DNA of 37,632 nt from Clostridiales bacterium UBA6386 (GCA_002437585.1 DJQM01000061.1:1-37632), one strand, 5' to 3'. Positions 16,212 through 25,421 are shown, counted from the stretch's first letter. Numbers and translations are program-made. Notes: generated from the letters alone by a model not told the origin.

Positions 16212-19200
16212 TTACAGCAGGTCGTCGGTGCTGACCCAGCCCAGGTCGGTTCTGACCATCTTGCCCACCTGCTCGTAGATGTCCACAACGGACATTCTGG
16301 CGTAGGTGCCGGCAGTGGCGGTCTTATTGATGTCGGTGTAGGCCACGGTGTTGTCGTTGTAGACCACACGGGCATCCACGGCGCCGTTGTTGCCCGCGGG
16401 ATCCAGATCCACATAGTACAGGTAAATCCAGCCGGCGTCGCAGCGACCCCAGGCCATATTCTCGGCGATGGTGGTCTCGTAGATGACCAGTGCCGCGCCG
16501 TTCTTCAGCTGGGTGGTGACCTTCGCGGAGGTGGAGGCGGTGGCACGGACATTGACGGTGTTGGCGTTGATGACCTTGCCCTTGTACTTATAGCCGGTGG
16601 TGGTGAAGCCGCCGGTACCGGTGTTGCCGGTATTGCCGATGCTGGGCGTGGAGGGAGTGGTCGGCGTAGTGGCCTTCGTCTCCTCCACATAGTACTTGCC
16701 CTCGGACATGTAGTCCAGACGGATCCAGCCGGTGCCCTCATCGGTTTCAATCCGACCCCAGACCTTGTCCTTCTCGATGTTCAGAGCCGTGACGCTGACC
16801 TGGTCGCCCTTCTTCAGCGCGTCGATGACCTCGGCATCCTGAGAGCCGCTCTTACGAACCTTCAGAGTATCCGCGCCGGTGAGGGTATGAATCTTCTCGT
16901 CCAGGGCGGTGAGCTGGATGTTGGACTCGGGGTCGATGATCCAGCCGTCGTTGGTACGGGCCCAGTAGGTGACAGAGGTGATGGTGGTGTAGGTCTTATC
17001 GCCGCCGAAGCTGTCCTCGTCGGACTTGATGGTGCGGGTCACCTCAGCCAGCTCGTGGATGGTGACGGCGGCACCGTTGGACAGGGTGCGGACGGTGTTC
17101 TCGGCAATGGCATCCGTCTCGGAGGGATCGTAGTTGATGGGCTCCTTCATGACGGTCACGCCGTCGGGGTTGATGATCTTGCCGGTGTAGACGGCAGTGG
17201 TGGTAGTCTTGTCCACCTTATCCAGATCGTCCACAGCAGTGCCCTTGGAAGGATCGGTGGTCGTGGTGGAGGCGGGGTTGTAGGAAACCATGGTAATGTA
17301 GTCCATGCAGACCCAGCCCTTATCGGTGCGACCCCACTTGCCGCCGTTGGCCAGCTCCAGAATCTGGACGGTGGTGCCGGGCAGCAGCTTGCCGACTGCG
17401 GCGTAGCCGGTGCCCGCGCCCTGGCGGACGTTCACGCCGGAGTAGGTGTTGGCAACCACACCGGTGCCGGTGCCGTCGGTGGTGACGGTGTTGCCCTTGC
17501 TGTCCGTGGTGGTCTTGTTGCCGCCGATGGTGCCTTCCTTGACATCCAGATACTTGGCAGAGACCCAGCCGTCGCCATTGTAGTCATAGGTACCGTTCTG
17601 GTTGGTATCCAGCTTGTACCAGGACTTATCCTTCCTGGCCTCCCAGACCCGGACGGTGGTACCCCGGTTCAGGGAGCCGATGACCGCGCCGTACAGCGCG
17701 CCGGTCTTCCGAACCTTGACGGTATCGGTGTTGATGACGGTGGCGATCAGACCGGTGTCATGGTCGTCGCTGTCCTTGGTATCTTCTTCAATCTTGACTT
17801 CATGGGTGCGCTTGACATACTTGCTGGCCAGATTGATCCAGCCGGTCTTGCTGCCGACGCTGTCGGATTCGACGGCCGACTTCACGGTCATCTTGCCCCA
17901 GATATTCTCGCCCACCAGGCGAACCTTGCTGACCTCAACCTCTACGCCCTTGTTCAGGGTGAAGGCCAGATCCGCGCCGTCGCCGGCGTTCTTACGGACG
18001 TTGGTGGTGTCGCTGACCACGGTGTACATCACGGGATCCAAATTCACATAGAAGCCGTTGTCGTCGCCCACGGCGTCGCCGGTCATGGCGATGGGAATCC
18101 AGCCGCTGCGCACGGCGGTGGTGTCCTTGCCGTTCTTGTCCTTCTCGGGGTTCTTCCAGGTGATCTTGGCCCAGGTGGCCTTCTGGGCACCGTAGGAGCC
18201 AATGGACAGGCTGCTGATGGTAATGGAGGTATCCTGAGGAACGTAGTCGTAGATATTGCCCTGAGCGTCCTTATGGGCAACCTTGGCGGAGGCGTCGCCG
18301 GGGGCGGCATAGACGGTCACGTCGGCGGTAACCTTACCGGTGAAGGCGTAGGCACTGGCACCGGTGTCGGTGATGGTCTTGCCGGAGACTTCCTTCAGGG
18401 TCGTGTAGGTCAGGCAGATCCAGCCCTTATCGCACTTGCCCCAGCGGTGGCCGTTGACGGTCTTGATCTCGAAAATGTCCACGCTCATGCCCTGAGCCAG
18501 CGCGCCTACGATCTTGCCGTCGGTGCCCGCGCTGTCACGGATGTTCAGATAGCCCGCGTAGGAGACGGTCGCGGTGGCAATCACGTTGCCGGCAACGGTG
18601 CCGGCCTTGGGGGTGGCAATCTTCACCCAGCCGCCCACGGACTCCACATAGCCCCAGCGGGTGCCGTTCGCGTCCAGGCAGTCCTTGGTGATCTCCACTT
18701 CGCCGCTGACCTTGACGGTCTTGCCATTGCTGTCCTTCAGCTCGGTGGGCTTGACCTCCGCGGCAATGTAAACCGTGGTGGAAGCCAGCTGGCTGACCTT
18801 CAGGGTGTACTTGGCATCCTCGCCGGTGTTGTCGGCCACCTGCCAGTGGGCGTACAGGGTCTTGCCCGCGCAGTCGGAATTCAGCTTGGGCATCCACTCG
18901 CCGCCGGTGGGATCGGTGTACCAGCCCAGAAGCTTGTTGCTGCCGTTGGTCGCGCTGATGTGATCGGCGGAGGTGGAAGCGTCAAAGCTCATGGTATAGG
19001 TGTCGCTGCCGTTCTGGGCCAGCTTGCCGCCGTTGGCGTCATAGGTCACGGTGGCAAAGTTCACGGGGATGGTGTTGGAGTATTTGCCGTTGCAGTACAT
19101 GTTCACTTCCACCTGATGGCGGTTGTACTGCTTGTCGTTCAGGCTGCGCATGACGTTCAGCAGCTCATTGACACCGGCCTTGCTCACGATGGCGCTCTTC

Positions 19201-19625
19201 AGCGCACCGGTGCCGGACATCCAGGAGGTGCCGTAGCCGTGGCTGAACACCACCAGCGCGTCATGCTGGTTCTGGGTCAGGGACAGCTTGTTGCTGGAAG
19301 CAAAGCTGTTGACCTTCTTGTCCAGCTCGGCAAGATATGTACGCAGGGCGGCATCCGCCTTCTTCTCGGTGATGGTGTGCTTGTTCTCACTGGCCTTGGG
19401 CACACCGTTGGAGTCGAAGTGATGCTTCTGTTCACATACCGTGCCGTAGCCGATGCGGTATTCGGAGCCTCCTACATAGTAGCACTCCTTCTTAAAGGTG
19501 GTTAACTGCTTCAGAACCGTGATCGCCGCTTCGCTGATCTTCTGGTCAGCAGCCATGGAGGTGACGGGCACCAGGCTAACCAGCAGAACGAGAGCCAGCA
19601 ATGCGCATACAAATCTCTTCTTCAT
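16212..19625 (-). CDS. Large secreted multi-SH3 protein with lysozyme-like N-terminus
   Basis: A 1137-residue secreted protein. Residues 1-26 are a signal peptide (MKKRF, hydrophobic core, cleavage near SMA-A). Residues about 30-185 resemble the phage-lysozyme GH24 fold (YRIGYGT, then LTQNQHDALVVFSHGYG), but the position of the catalytic Glu in the family motif FEGF reads LTTF here. Residues about 195-265 look like an InlB/Flg_new beta-repeat (VTYDANGG...LYAHW). The rest is eight or more bacterial SH3 modules, each with V.VR near the start and WG....GW near the end, joined by Gly/Thr linkers. It likely binds peptidoglycan outside the cell. AGGAG lies 9 bases before the ATG. It has its own promoter and terminator. 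Confidence 0.85.
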   Translation of the reverse strand: MKKRFVCALLALVLLVSLVPVTSMAADQKISEAAITVLKQLTTFKKECYYVGGSEYRIGYGTVCEQKHHFDSNGVPKASENKHTITEKKADAALRTYLAELDKKVNSFASSNKLSLTQNQHDALVVFSHGYGTSWMSGTGALKSAIVSKAGVNELLNVMRSLNDKQYNRHQVEVNMYCNGKYSNTIPVNFATVTYDANGGKLAQNGSDTYTMSFDASTSADHISATNGSNKLLGWYTDPTGGEWMPKLNSDCAGKTLYAHWQVADNTGEDAKYTLKVSQLASTTVYIAAEVKPTELKDSNGKTVKVSGEVEITKDCLDANGTRWGYVESVGGWVKIATPKAGTVAGNVIATATVSYAGYLNIRDSAGTDGKIVGALAQGMSVDIFEIKTVNGHRWGKCDKGWICLTYTTLKEVSGKTITDTGASAYAFTGKVTADVTVYAAPGDASAKVAHKDAQGNIYDYVPQDTSITISSLSIGSYGAQKATWAKITWKNPEKDKNGKDTTAVRSGWIPIAMTGDAVGDDNGFYVNLDPVMYTVVSDTTNVRKNAGDGADLAFTLNKGVEVEVSKVRLVGENIWGKMTVKSAVESDSVGSKTGWINLASKYVKRTHEVKIEEDTKDSDDHDTGLIATVINTDTVKVRKTGALYGAVIGSLNRGTTVRVWEARKDKSWYKLDTNQNGTYDYNGDGWVSAKYLDVKEGTIGGNKTTTDSKGNTVTTDGTGTGVVANTYSGVNVRQGAGTGYAAVGKLLPGTTVQILELANGGKWGRTDKGWVCMDYITMVSYNPASTTTTDPSKGTAVDDLDKVDKTTTTAVYTGKIINPDGVTVMKEPINYDPSETDAIAENTVRTLSNGAAVTIHELAEVTRTIKSDEDSFGGDKTYTTITSVTYWARTNDGWIIDPESNIQLTALDEKIHTLTGADTLKVRKSGSQDAEVIDALKKGDQVSVTALNIEKDKVWGRIETDEGTGWIRLDYMSEGKYYVEETKATTPTTPSTPSIGNTGNTGTGGFTTTGYKYKGKVINANTVNVRATASTSAKVTTQLKNGAALVIYETTIAENMAWGRCDAGWIYLYYVDLDPAGNNGAVDARVVYNDNTVAYTDINKTATAGTYARMSVVDIYEQVGKMVRTDLGWVSTDDLL

Positions 19626-19662
19626 AAGCTCTTACTCCTTTGTTTCTTATGTAAGTAACGGT

Positions 19663-19691
19663 ATTATAACAGACCTGTTTACAAATTGCAA
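19663..19691 (-). promoter_or_regulatory. Promoter of the SH3-repeat protein gene
   Basis: TTGCAA and a perfect TATAAT separated by 17 bp on the minus strand, about 38 bases before the start codon. Confidence 0.75.
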
Positions 19692-19856
19692 TAGCTTTTT
19701 TGAAAATAATTACATTTTTGTTACTACTTTTTTCTTTATGAGAACTCTCTCCAGTATAGCAAAAGCTAACGTCGAATTTTGTCATTTTTGCCGGAAATTC
19801 CTGAAAAATTCCGGATACGGGCTGTAACTTCTTTCCCTTTTCCGGAAAACCGCCCA

Positions 19857-19885
19857 TTGACAATCCCGGAAGGCACTGATATACT
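19857..19885 (+). promoter_or_regulatory. Promoter of mnmA
   Basis: A perfect TTGACA and TATACT separated by 17 bp on the plus strand. Predicted start near 19892, which leaves a leader of about 190 bases before the mnmA start codon. Confidence 0.8.
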
Positions 19886-19891
19886 CATACC

Positions 19892-20083
19892 GAACTCCAA
19901 TTAAAATCTGTTCCAAAGATTTTAATTGCCCGAAGGGCAAGGCGTTCCTATGAGACTTGTTTTGTGATTTCTTTCCTTATAAATCACAAAACCGGCAGTG
20001 CCGTCAGGCGATGCCTTCCTGACTAAAATCAAAGATTAATCAGGAAATAGTATCAGAAAAAACAGTTTCGCGGAGGAATCCCT
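19892..20083 (+). ncRNA. Structured leader RNA upstream of mnmA
   Basis: Three strong hairpins and one small one lie in about 150 bases: 19899-19927 (11 bp perfect, 7-base loop), 19928-19938 (GCCC-GAA-GGGC), 19960-19991 (11 bp perfect, 10-base loop) and 20016-20046 (7 bp, one mismatch, then 3 bp). None is followed by a clear U tract, so it is not an obvious attenuator. I do not recognise a known riboswitch core. A structural RNA or a short DNA repeat inserted into the leader are both possible. Confidence 0.5.
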
Positions 20084-21151
20084 ATGAACAATATGCGCGC
20101 GCTCATCGGCATGAGCGGCGGTGTGGACAGCTCGGTGGCCGCCCTTCTTATGAAGCGTTCTGGCTACGAGTGCATCGGTGCCACCATGCGCCTGTACGAT
20201 AACCCCACGGAGGAAAGCACCTGCTGCTCATTGGAGGATGTGGAGGATGCCCGGGCAGTGGCCATGAGGCTTGGCATCCGGCACTACGCCTTTAATTTTA
20301 CCGAGGATTTTGACCGGCAGGTCATGCGCAGATTCGCAGACAGCTATGAGCGGGGTCTGACCCCCAATCCCTGCATCGACTGCAACCGGTACCTCAAATT
20401 CGACCGGCTCCTGCGCCGGGCCCTGGAGCTGGGCTGCGACTGGGTGGTCTCCGGCCACTATGCCCGGATCCGTCAGGCGGCCGGCCGGTATTTATTATGT
20501 AAGGCAGTGGATGTGACCAAGGATCAGACCTACTTCCTGGCCTGCCTGAGCCAGGAGCAGCTATCGCATATTCAGTTTCCCCTGGGCGGCCTGACCAAGA
20601 CCCAGGTTCGGCAGATCGCGGCGGAAAACGGCTTCGTCAATGCCCGGAAGCGGGACAGTCAGGATATCTGCTTCGTTCCCGGCGGAGATTACGGGGAATT
20701 TTTGCAGCGGTACACCGGAAAAGTTTATCCTCAGGGAGATTTTCTGGACCTGCAGGGCAACGTGGTAGGCCATCACCGGGGCACGCCCTGCTACACCAAG
20801 GGTCAGCGCAAGCATTTGGGTCTTGCCATGGGCGCGCCGGTGTATGTGTGCGCCAAGGACATGACCCGGAACACCGTCACCGTTGGTCCCAACGAAGCTC
20901 TCTTCTCCCCTGCTCTCCGGGCAAACGACTGGTGCTGGTACCCCTTCGAAGTCCTGACAGAGCCTATGAAGGTCACGGTCAAGACCCGGCACAGCCAGTT
21001 CGAGCAGCCGGCCAGGGTCTATCCGGAGGAAAAGGGCTTTGCCCGGGTGGAATTCGACAGCCCGCAGCGAGCCGTCACTCCCGGCCAGGCGGTGGTGCTC
21101 TATGACGGTGACGTGGTCGTCGGCGGCGGCACGATTACGGAAGCCCTTTAA
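20084..21151 (+). CDS. mnmA: tRNA-uridine 2-sulfurtransferase
   Basis: Adds sulfur to U34 at the wobble position of Lys, Glu and Gln tRNAs. The 355-residue protein has the ATP PP-loop GMSGGVDSSVAAL at residues 9-21, the first catalytic Cys in NPCIDCN near residue 104, GHYAR, and the second Cys in SQDICFVPGGDY near residue 198. The tRNA-recognition and beta-barrel C-terminus is complete. STCCSLEDVEDAR near residue 46 is an extra segment typical of clostridial MnmA. GGAGG lies six bases before the ATG at 20084. No cysteine desulfurase is adjacent, although nifS/iscS often is in clostridia. Confidence 0.96.
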   Translation: MNNMRALIGMSGGVDSSVAALLMKRSGYECIGATMRLYDNPTEESTCCSLEDVEDARAVAMRLGIRHYAFNFTEDFDRQVMRRFADSYERGLTPNPCIDCNRYLKFDRLLRRALELGCDWVVSGHYARIRQAAGRYLLCKAVDVTKDQTYFLACLSQEQLSHIQFPLGGLTKTQVRQIAAENGFVNARKRDSQDICFVPGGDYGEFLQRYTGKVYPQGDFLDLQGNVVGHHRGTPCYTKGQRKHLGLAMGAPVYVCAKDMTRNTVTVGPNEALFSPALRANDWCWYPFEVLTEPMKVTVKTRHSQFEQPARVYPEEKGFARVEFDSPQRAVTPGQAVVLYDGDVVVGGGTITEAL

Positions 21152-21208
21152 TCACAGGGGCTGCCTTCTTCGGAAGCACCGCCTACCCAACTGCATAAGA
21201 AACGAAAT

Positions 21209-21256
21209 ATGCTGTCATCGCAAACCGATCCGCAGGCCGGTTCGCGATGACAGCAT
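21209..21256. repeat. Dispersed palindromic repeat, copy D, acting as terminator
   Basis: An 18-pair stem with a single mismatch and a 10-base loop; its arms contain the TGTCATCGC and AACCG parts of the dispersed repeat. It is followed on the plus strand by TTCTTTTT, so it should terminate mnmA and, from the other side, the ABC operon. Confidence 0.8.
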
Positions 21257-21301
21257 TCTTTTTCTGCGCTTTTACGGATGCCGCTTTACGGGCGGCTGCC
21301 C

Positions 21302-23200
21302 TTATTCCAGCTCAAACGCGCCGGTATAGAGCCGGTAGTAGGTGCCCTTCTGGGCGATCAGCTCATCGTGGCTGCCCCGCTCAATGATCCGGCCATGGTC
21401 AAGCACCATGATGCAGTCGGAATTCATGATGGTGCTGAGCCGGTGGGCAATGACAAAAACCGTTCTGCCGTGCATCAGCGCGTCCATGCCGTCCTGCACC
21501 AGCCGCTCGGTGCGGGTATCGATGGAGGAGGTGGCCTCGTCCAGAATCATCACCGGAGGATCCGCCACTGCCGCCCGGGCAATGGCAATCAGCTGCCGCT
21601 GACCCTGAGAAAGGCTGGCACCGTTGCCGGTAAGCACCGTCTGATACCCTTCGGGCAGGCGGGTGATGAAGTCGTGGGCATTGGCAAGCTTTGCCGCCCG
21701 GATGCACTCGTCGTCGGTAGCGTCCAGCTTGCCGTAGCGGATGTTGTCCATCACCGTGCCGGTAAAGAGGTTGGTCTCCTGGAGCACCATACCCAGAGAC
21801 CGGCGCAGGTCGGGCTTGGCAATCTTATTGATGTTGATGTTGTCGTAACGGATTTTGCCGTCGGCAATGTCATAGAACCGGTTGAGGAGGTTCGTAATGG
21901 TGGTTTTGCCCGCGCCGGTGGCACCCACGAAGGCGATCTTCTCGCCGGGATGGGCATACAGCGTCACGTCATGGAGCACCGTTTTCTCCGGCACATAGCC
22001 GAAGTCCACGTCGGTCATGGTGATATCGCCCTTCAGCTCCGTGTAGGTCACGGTGCCGTCCGCCTTATGGGGATGCTTCCAGGCCCAGCGGCCGGTACGC
22101 TTGTCGGTTTCGGTAATGTTCCCCTGGTCGTCGATTTCTGCGTTGACCAGCCGGACATAGCCCCCGTCCTCCTCGGACTTTTCGTCCATCAGCTCGAAGA
22201 TCCGCTCGGCACCGGCCAGTGCCATGACAATGGCGTTGATCTGGTTGGACACCTGGGAAATGGGCATGTTGAAGGAACGGGACAGGGTCAGGAAGCTGAT
22301 AAGCTTGCCCAGGGTCAGCAGGCTGCCGCCGGAGTACACCGCCAGCAGGCCGCCCGCAATGGCAAGAATCGCGTACTGGGCATAACCTAAGTTGTTGTTC
22401 AGAGGGCCCATGCAGTTGGAGTAGGCACTGGCAAGGTAAGCGTCCTTGCGGAGCTTCTCGTTCAGCTCATCGAACCGCTCCTTGCACGCGTCCTCGTGGG
22501 TAAAGACCTTGACCACCCGCTGGCCGTTGATCATTTCCTCCACATAGCCGTTCACCGCGCCCAGGGAACGCTGCTGGCCAATGAAGAACCTGGCGGATTT
22601 GCCCGCAATCAGCTTGGTAGCGAACACCACCGCCAGCACCGTAATCAGCTGCAATACCGTCAGGATGGGGGAGGTGATAATCATGGTAACGAGCACCACC
22701 GCCAGGGTGACAACCGAGGAGGCGCACTGAGGGATAGACTGGGAAATCATCTGCCGGAGGGTATCAATGTCGCTGGTGTAGCGGCTCATGATGTCGCCCG
22801 CCGGGTGGGTGTCAAAATAGCGGATGGGCAGGGTCTGCATGTGGGTGAACAGCTGATCCCGGATGGAACGCTGGGTGCCCTGGCTGACCTTCGCCATCAG
22901 ATAGCTGCAGAAGAAGGCGCATACCAGACCCACCAGATACACGCAGGCCATCATGCCCAGGAACCGAAGAAGCGGTCCGAAATCCGGAACGCTCTGAGAG
23001 AGCATGGGCGTAATATAATCATCCACCAGGGTTCCCAGGGAGGCGGAGCTGGCTGCCTGCGCCACCGCGCTGAACACAACGCTCACGCCCACCACCGCCA
23101 GGGTGCCCTTGTACTGGGCCATATAGGACAGCAGCCGGGAAATGGTCTGCTTTGGGTTCTTTGCCATACGGCCGTCGCCGCGCATTCTCACTGGAGGCAT
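21302..23200 (-). CDS. ABC exporter subunit with canonical ATPase site
   Basis: One half of a heterodimeric type IV exporter, 632 residues. Residues about 1-330 are the six-helix membrane domain; residues about 395-632 are the ATPase with Walker A GATGAGKTT, signature LSQGQ, Walker B VMILDEATS with the catalytic Glu, and H-loop VIAHRLST. Between them is an unusual acidic/charged insert (GGYVRLVNAEI...HPHKADGTV) of about 50 residues. Its start overlaps the stop of the partner gene as TAATG, so translation is coupled. The pair resembles YfiB/YfiC and BmrC/BmrD-type drug or peptide exporters; the substrate cannot be read from sequence. Confidence 0.9.
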   Translation of the reverse strand: MPPVRMRGDGRMAKNPKQTISRLLSYMAQYKGTLAVVGVSVVFSAVAQAASSASLGTLVDDYITPMLSQSVPDFGPLLRFLGMMACVYLVGLVCAFFCSYLMAKVSQGTQRSIRDQLFTHMQTLPIRYFDTHPAGDIMSRYTSDIDTLRQMISQSIPQCASSVVTLAVVLVTMIITSPILTVLQLITVLAVVFATKLIAGKSARFFIGQQRSLGAVNGYVEEMINGQRVVKVFTHEDACKERFDELNEKLRKDAYLASAYSNCMGPLNNNLGYAQYAILAIAGGLLAVYSGGSLLTLGKLISFLTLSRSFNMPISQVSNQINAIVMALAGAERIFELMDEKSEEDGGYVRLVNAEIDDQGNITETDKRTGRWAWKHPHKADGTVTYTELKGDITMTDVDFGYVPEKTVLHDVTLYAHPGEKIAFVGATGAGKTTITNLLNRFYDIADGKIRYDNININKIAKPDLRRSLGMVLQETNLFTGTVMDNIRYGKLDATDDECIRAAKLANAHDFITRLPEGYQTVLTGNGASLSQGQRQLIAIARAAVADPPVMILDEATSSIDTRTERLVQDGMDALMHGRTVFVIAHRLSTIMNSDCIMVLDHGRIIERGSHDELIAQKGTYYRLYTGAFELE

Positions 23201-24945
23201 TATTCCATCGCTCCTTTCGTCTGGGATTCATAGACCTCTCGGTAAATCTCGCTGGTCTTCAGCAGCTCGTCATGCTTACCCATATCCACGATCCGGCCTC
23301 CGTCCATGACGATGATGAGGTCGCAGTTTTCCACGGAGGAAATCCGCTGGGCAATGACGATTTTTGTGGTTTCGGGAATTTCTCCGGACAGAGCCTGCCG
23401 GATGGCAGCATCGGTGCGGGTATCCACCGCGGAGGTAGAATCGTCCAGGATCAGAATTTTGGGCTTTTTCAGCAGAGCCCGGGCAATACACAGCCGCTGC
23501 TTCTGGCCGCCGGAGACGTTGGTGCCCCCCTGCTCGATGTGGGTATCGTAGCCGTCGGGGAAGGATCGGATGAATTCGTCCGCGCAGGCAATGCGGCAGG
23601 CGTGGATCATTTCCTCATCGGTGGCATTGGGGTTGCCCCAGCGCAGATTTTCCCGGATGGTGCCGGAGAACAGCACGTTCTTCTGCAGCACCATGGACAC
23701 CGCATCCCGGAGTGCCTTCACGTCGTACTGGCGCACGTCCACGCCGCCTACCCGGACGCTGCCCTGGGCTACGTCATAAAGTCTGGGAATCAGCTGCACC
23801 AGGGTGGATTTACTGGAGCCGGTGCCGCCTAAAATTCCAACGGTCATGCCGGAGGCAATGTGCAGGTTGATGTCCTCCAGGGCGTACCGGTCGGCGGTCT
23901 TGGAGTAGCGGAAGGACACGTTGTCAAAGTCCACGCTGCCGTCTTTTACCTGCAGGACAGGGTTTTCGCAATCCCGAAGCTCCGGCTCCTCGGTGAGGAT
24001 CTCCGTGGTACGGCGCATGGGAGACCGGGACATGGTCATCATCACGAACACCATGGACAGCATCATCAAAGAGCTGAGGATCTGGGTGGTGAAGGTGAAC
24101 ATGGAGGTCAGCTGACCGGTGGTCAGACCCCTGGCGGCATTGTTGCCGGAGGCCACAACCATAACGGCACCCAGGTAAGAAATCACCAGAATGCAGGTGT
24201 ACACGGAAAACTGCATCAGCGGATTGTTGAAGGCCAGAATCTGCTCGGCCTTGCAGAAGTCACGGTAGATGCTTTCGGACACGGAGGTGAATTTCTCCGT
24301 CTCCCGGGCTTCCCGGACGAAGGACTTGACCACCCGGATGCCATGGACATTCTCCTGCACCACGTTGTTAAGCCGATCATAGGTCTTGAACACCCGGTCA
24401 AACAGAGGGAACACCATCCGGATCAGCAGGAACAGTCCCAGCCCCATCAGCGGCAGCACCACGCAGTACACCAGGCACAGCCTTGGACTGACGGAATAGG
24501 CGTTCACCGTGGCCAGAATCAGCATCATGGGGCAGCGGATGGCCATCCGGATCATCATCTGGAAGGTCATCTGAATGGTCGCCACGTCTGAGGTCAGCCG
24601 GGTAACGATGGACGCGGTGGAGAACCGGTCGATGTTGGCAAAGTCAAATTCCTGCACCTTATAATACATGTCATGGCGCAGATTCCTGGCAAAGCCGGTG
24701 GCCGCCCGGGACGCAAACACCGCCGAGGCAATGCCGAATATCAGGGAAATCAGGGCGTAGAGCATCAGCACGCCGCCGTAGCGCACCACCGCGCCCATGT
24801 CCGACCGGCTGACGCCCTGGTCAACCACATTGACCAGCACCAGGGGAATTTTGGTTTCCATGTAGACCTCACCGATCATGGTGACAGGTCCCAGAATCGC
24901 GTCCCATTTGTATTCCCGGACACACCGGATCAGGGTTTTTATCAT
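23200..24945 (-). CDS. ABC exporter subunit with degenerate ATPase site
   Basis: The other half of the exporter, 581 residues: six-helix membrane domain to about residue 320, then the ATPase. Walker A reads GGTGSSKST (Ser in place of the usual Gly), the signature is the standard SGGQ, Walker B is ILILDDSTS with Asp instead of the catalytic Glu, and the switch His is Gln in VIAQRIS. These changes mark the non-hydrolysing site of asymmetric exporters such as TM287/288. The start lies 2 bp after the marR stop codon, with GGAGG upstream inside marR, so all three genes form one operon under the MarR protein. Confidence 0.9.
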   Translation of the reverse strand: MIKTLIRCVREYKWDAILGPVTMIGEVYMETKIPLVLVNVVDQGVSRSDMGAVVRYGGVLMLYALISLIFGIASAVFASRAATGFARNLRHDMYYKVQEFDFANIDRFSTASIVTRLTSDVATIQMTFQMMIRMAIRCPMMLILATVNAYSVSPRLCLVYCVVLPLMGLGLFLLIRMVFPLFDRVFKTYDRLNNVVQENVHGIRVVKSFVREARETEKFTSVSESIYRDFCKAEQILAFNNPLMQFSVYTCILVISYLGAVMVVASGNNAARGLTTGQLTSMFTFTTQILSSLMMLSMVFVMMTMSRSPMRRTTEILTEEPELRDCENPVLQVKDGSVDFDNVSFRYSKTADRYALEDINLHIASGMTVGILGGTGSSKSTLVQLIPRLYDVAQGSVRVGGVDVRQYDVKALRDAVSMVLQKNVLFSGTIRENLRWGNPNATDEEMIHACRIACADEFIRSFPDGYDTHIEQGGTNVSGGQKQRLCIARALLKKPKILILDDSTSAVDTRTDAAIRQALSGEIPETTKIVIAQRISSVENCDLIIVMDGGRIVDMGKHDELLKTSEIYREVYESQTKGAME

Positions 24946-24947
24946 GC

Positions 24948-25403
24948 TTATTGTTCCTCCTTCTCAGGAATGCACCCGCTATCCGGGTGCATGTTTTCGA
25001 TGGCCCGCTGTAAAAAATTCAGGAACAGTGCCCGCTCCTCCGGGGTAAACCCCTGAACGATCCGGCTCTCGTTTTCCAGGATCTGCTGATGTGTCATCTC
25101 CTGGCAGGCACGGCCTTTTTCCAGCAGGACGATCCGCTTGCTCCGCCGATCCCTCGGGTCGGTTTCCAGCGCAATGAAGCCTTTCTGCTCCAGCCGGGAC
25201 AGCAGCCCTGACACCGTCGGATGGCTCAGCCGCAAACGCAGCTCCACATCCTTGGCGTATGTAGGCCGGTTGCCCCGGTGGAATACAAACATCAACACCC
25301 ATCCCTGGGACGCGGTCAGATCCATTTTTTCCAAGTTTTCGGTCATTTCCTGGTCACAGCACCAGTGAAGAATGCGGATCAGATGGCCAAAATGCACAGG
25401 CAC
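24948..25403 (-). CDS. MarR-family transcriptional regulator
   Basis: A 151-residue winged-helix repressor. The recognition region is LRLSHPTVSGLLSRLEQKGFIALETDPRDRR in the middle (wing DPRDRR), with long flanking helices that form the dimer. The best start is the GTG at 25403: GGGAGGT lies eight bases upstream, whereas the GTG at 25412 overlaps that site. It leads an operon with both exporter genes, and a perfect palindrome covers its promoter, so it probably represses its own operon until a toxic compound binds. Confidence 0.9.
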   Translation of the reverse strand: MPVHFGHLIRILHWCCDQEMTENLEKMDLTASQGWVLMFVFHRGNRPTYAKDVELRLRLSHPTVSGLLSRLEQKGFIALETDPRDRRSKRIVLLEKGRACQEMTHQQILENESRIVQGFTPEERALFLNFLQRAIENMHPDSGCIPEKEEQ

Positions 25404-25421
25404 CGCAATCACCTCCCGATT

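Noticed and set aside
16887..19505. 872-codon plus-strand frame opposite the SH3-repeat gene
   Set aside because: It mirrors codon periodicity of the real gene; Gly/Val/His-rich composition and no start signals show it is an antisense shadow.
16212..19625. Prophage lysis gene because of the lysozyme-like domain
   Set aside because: It has a signal peptide, SH3 repeats and no phage neighbours, so a chromosomal wall-associated protein is far more likely.
19899..20046. T-box or SAM riboswitch upstream of mnmA
   Set aside because: I find no T-box motif, specifier loop, or SAM core, and no terminator with U tract before the gene.
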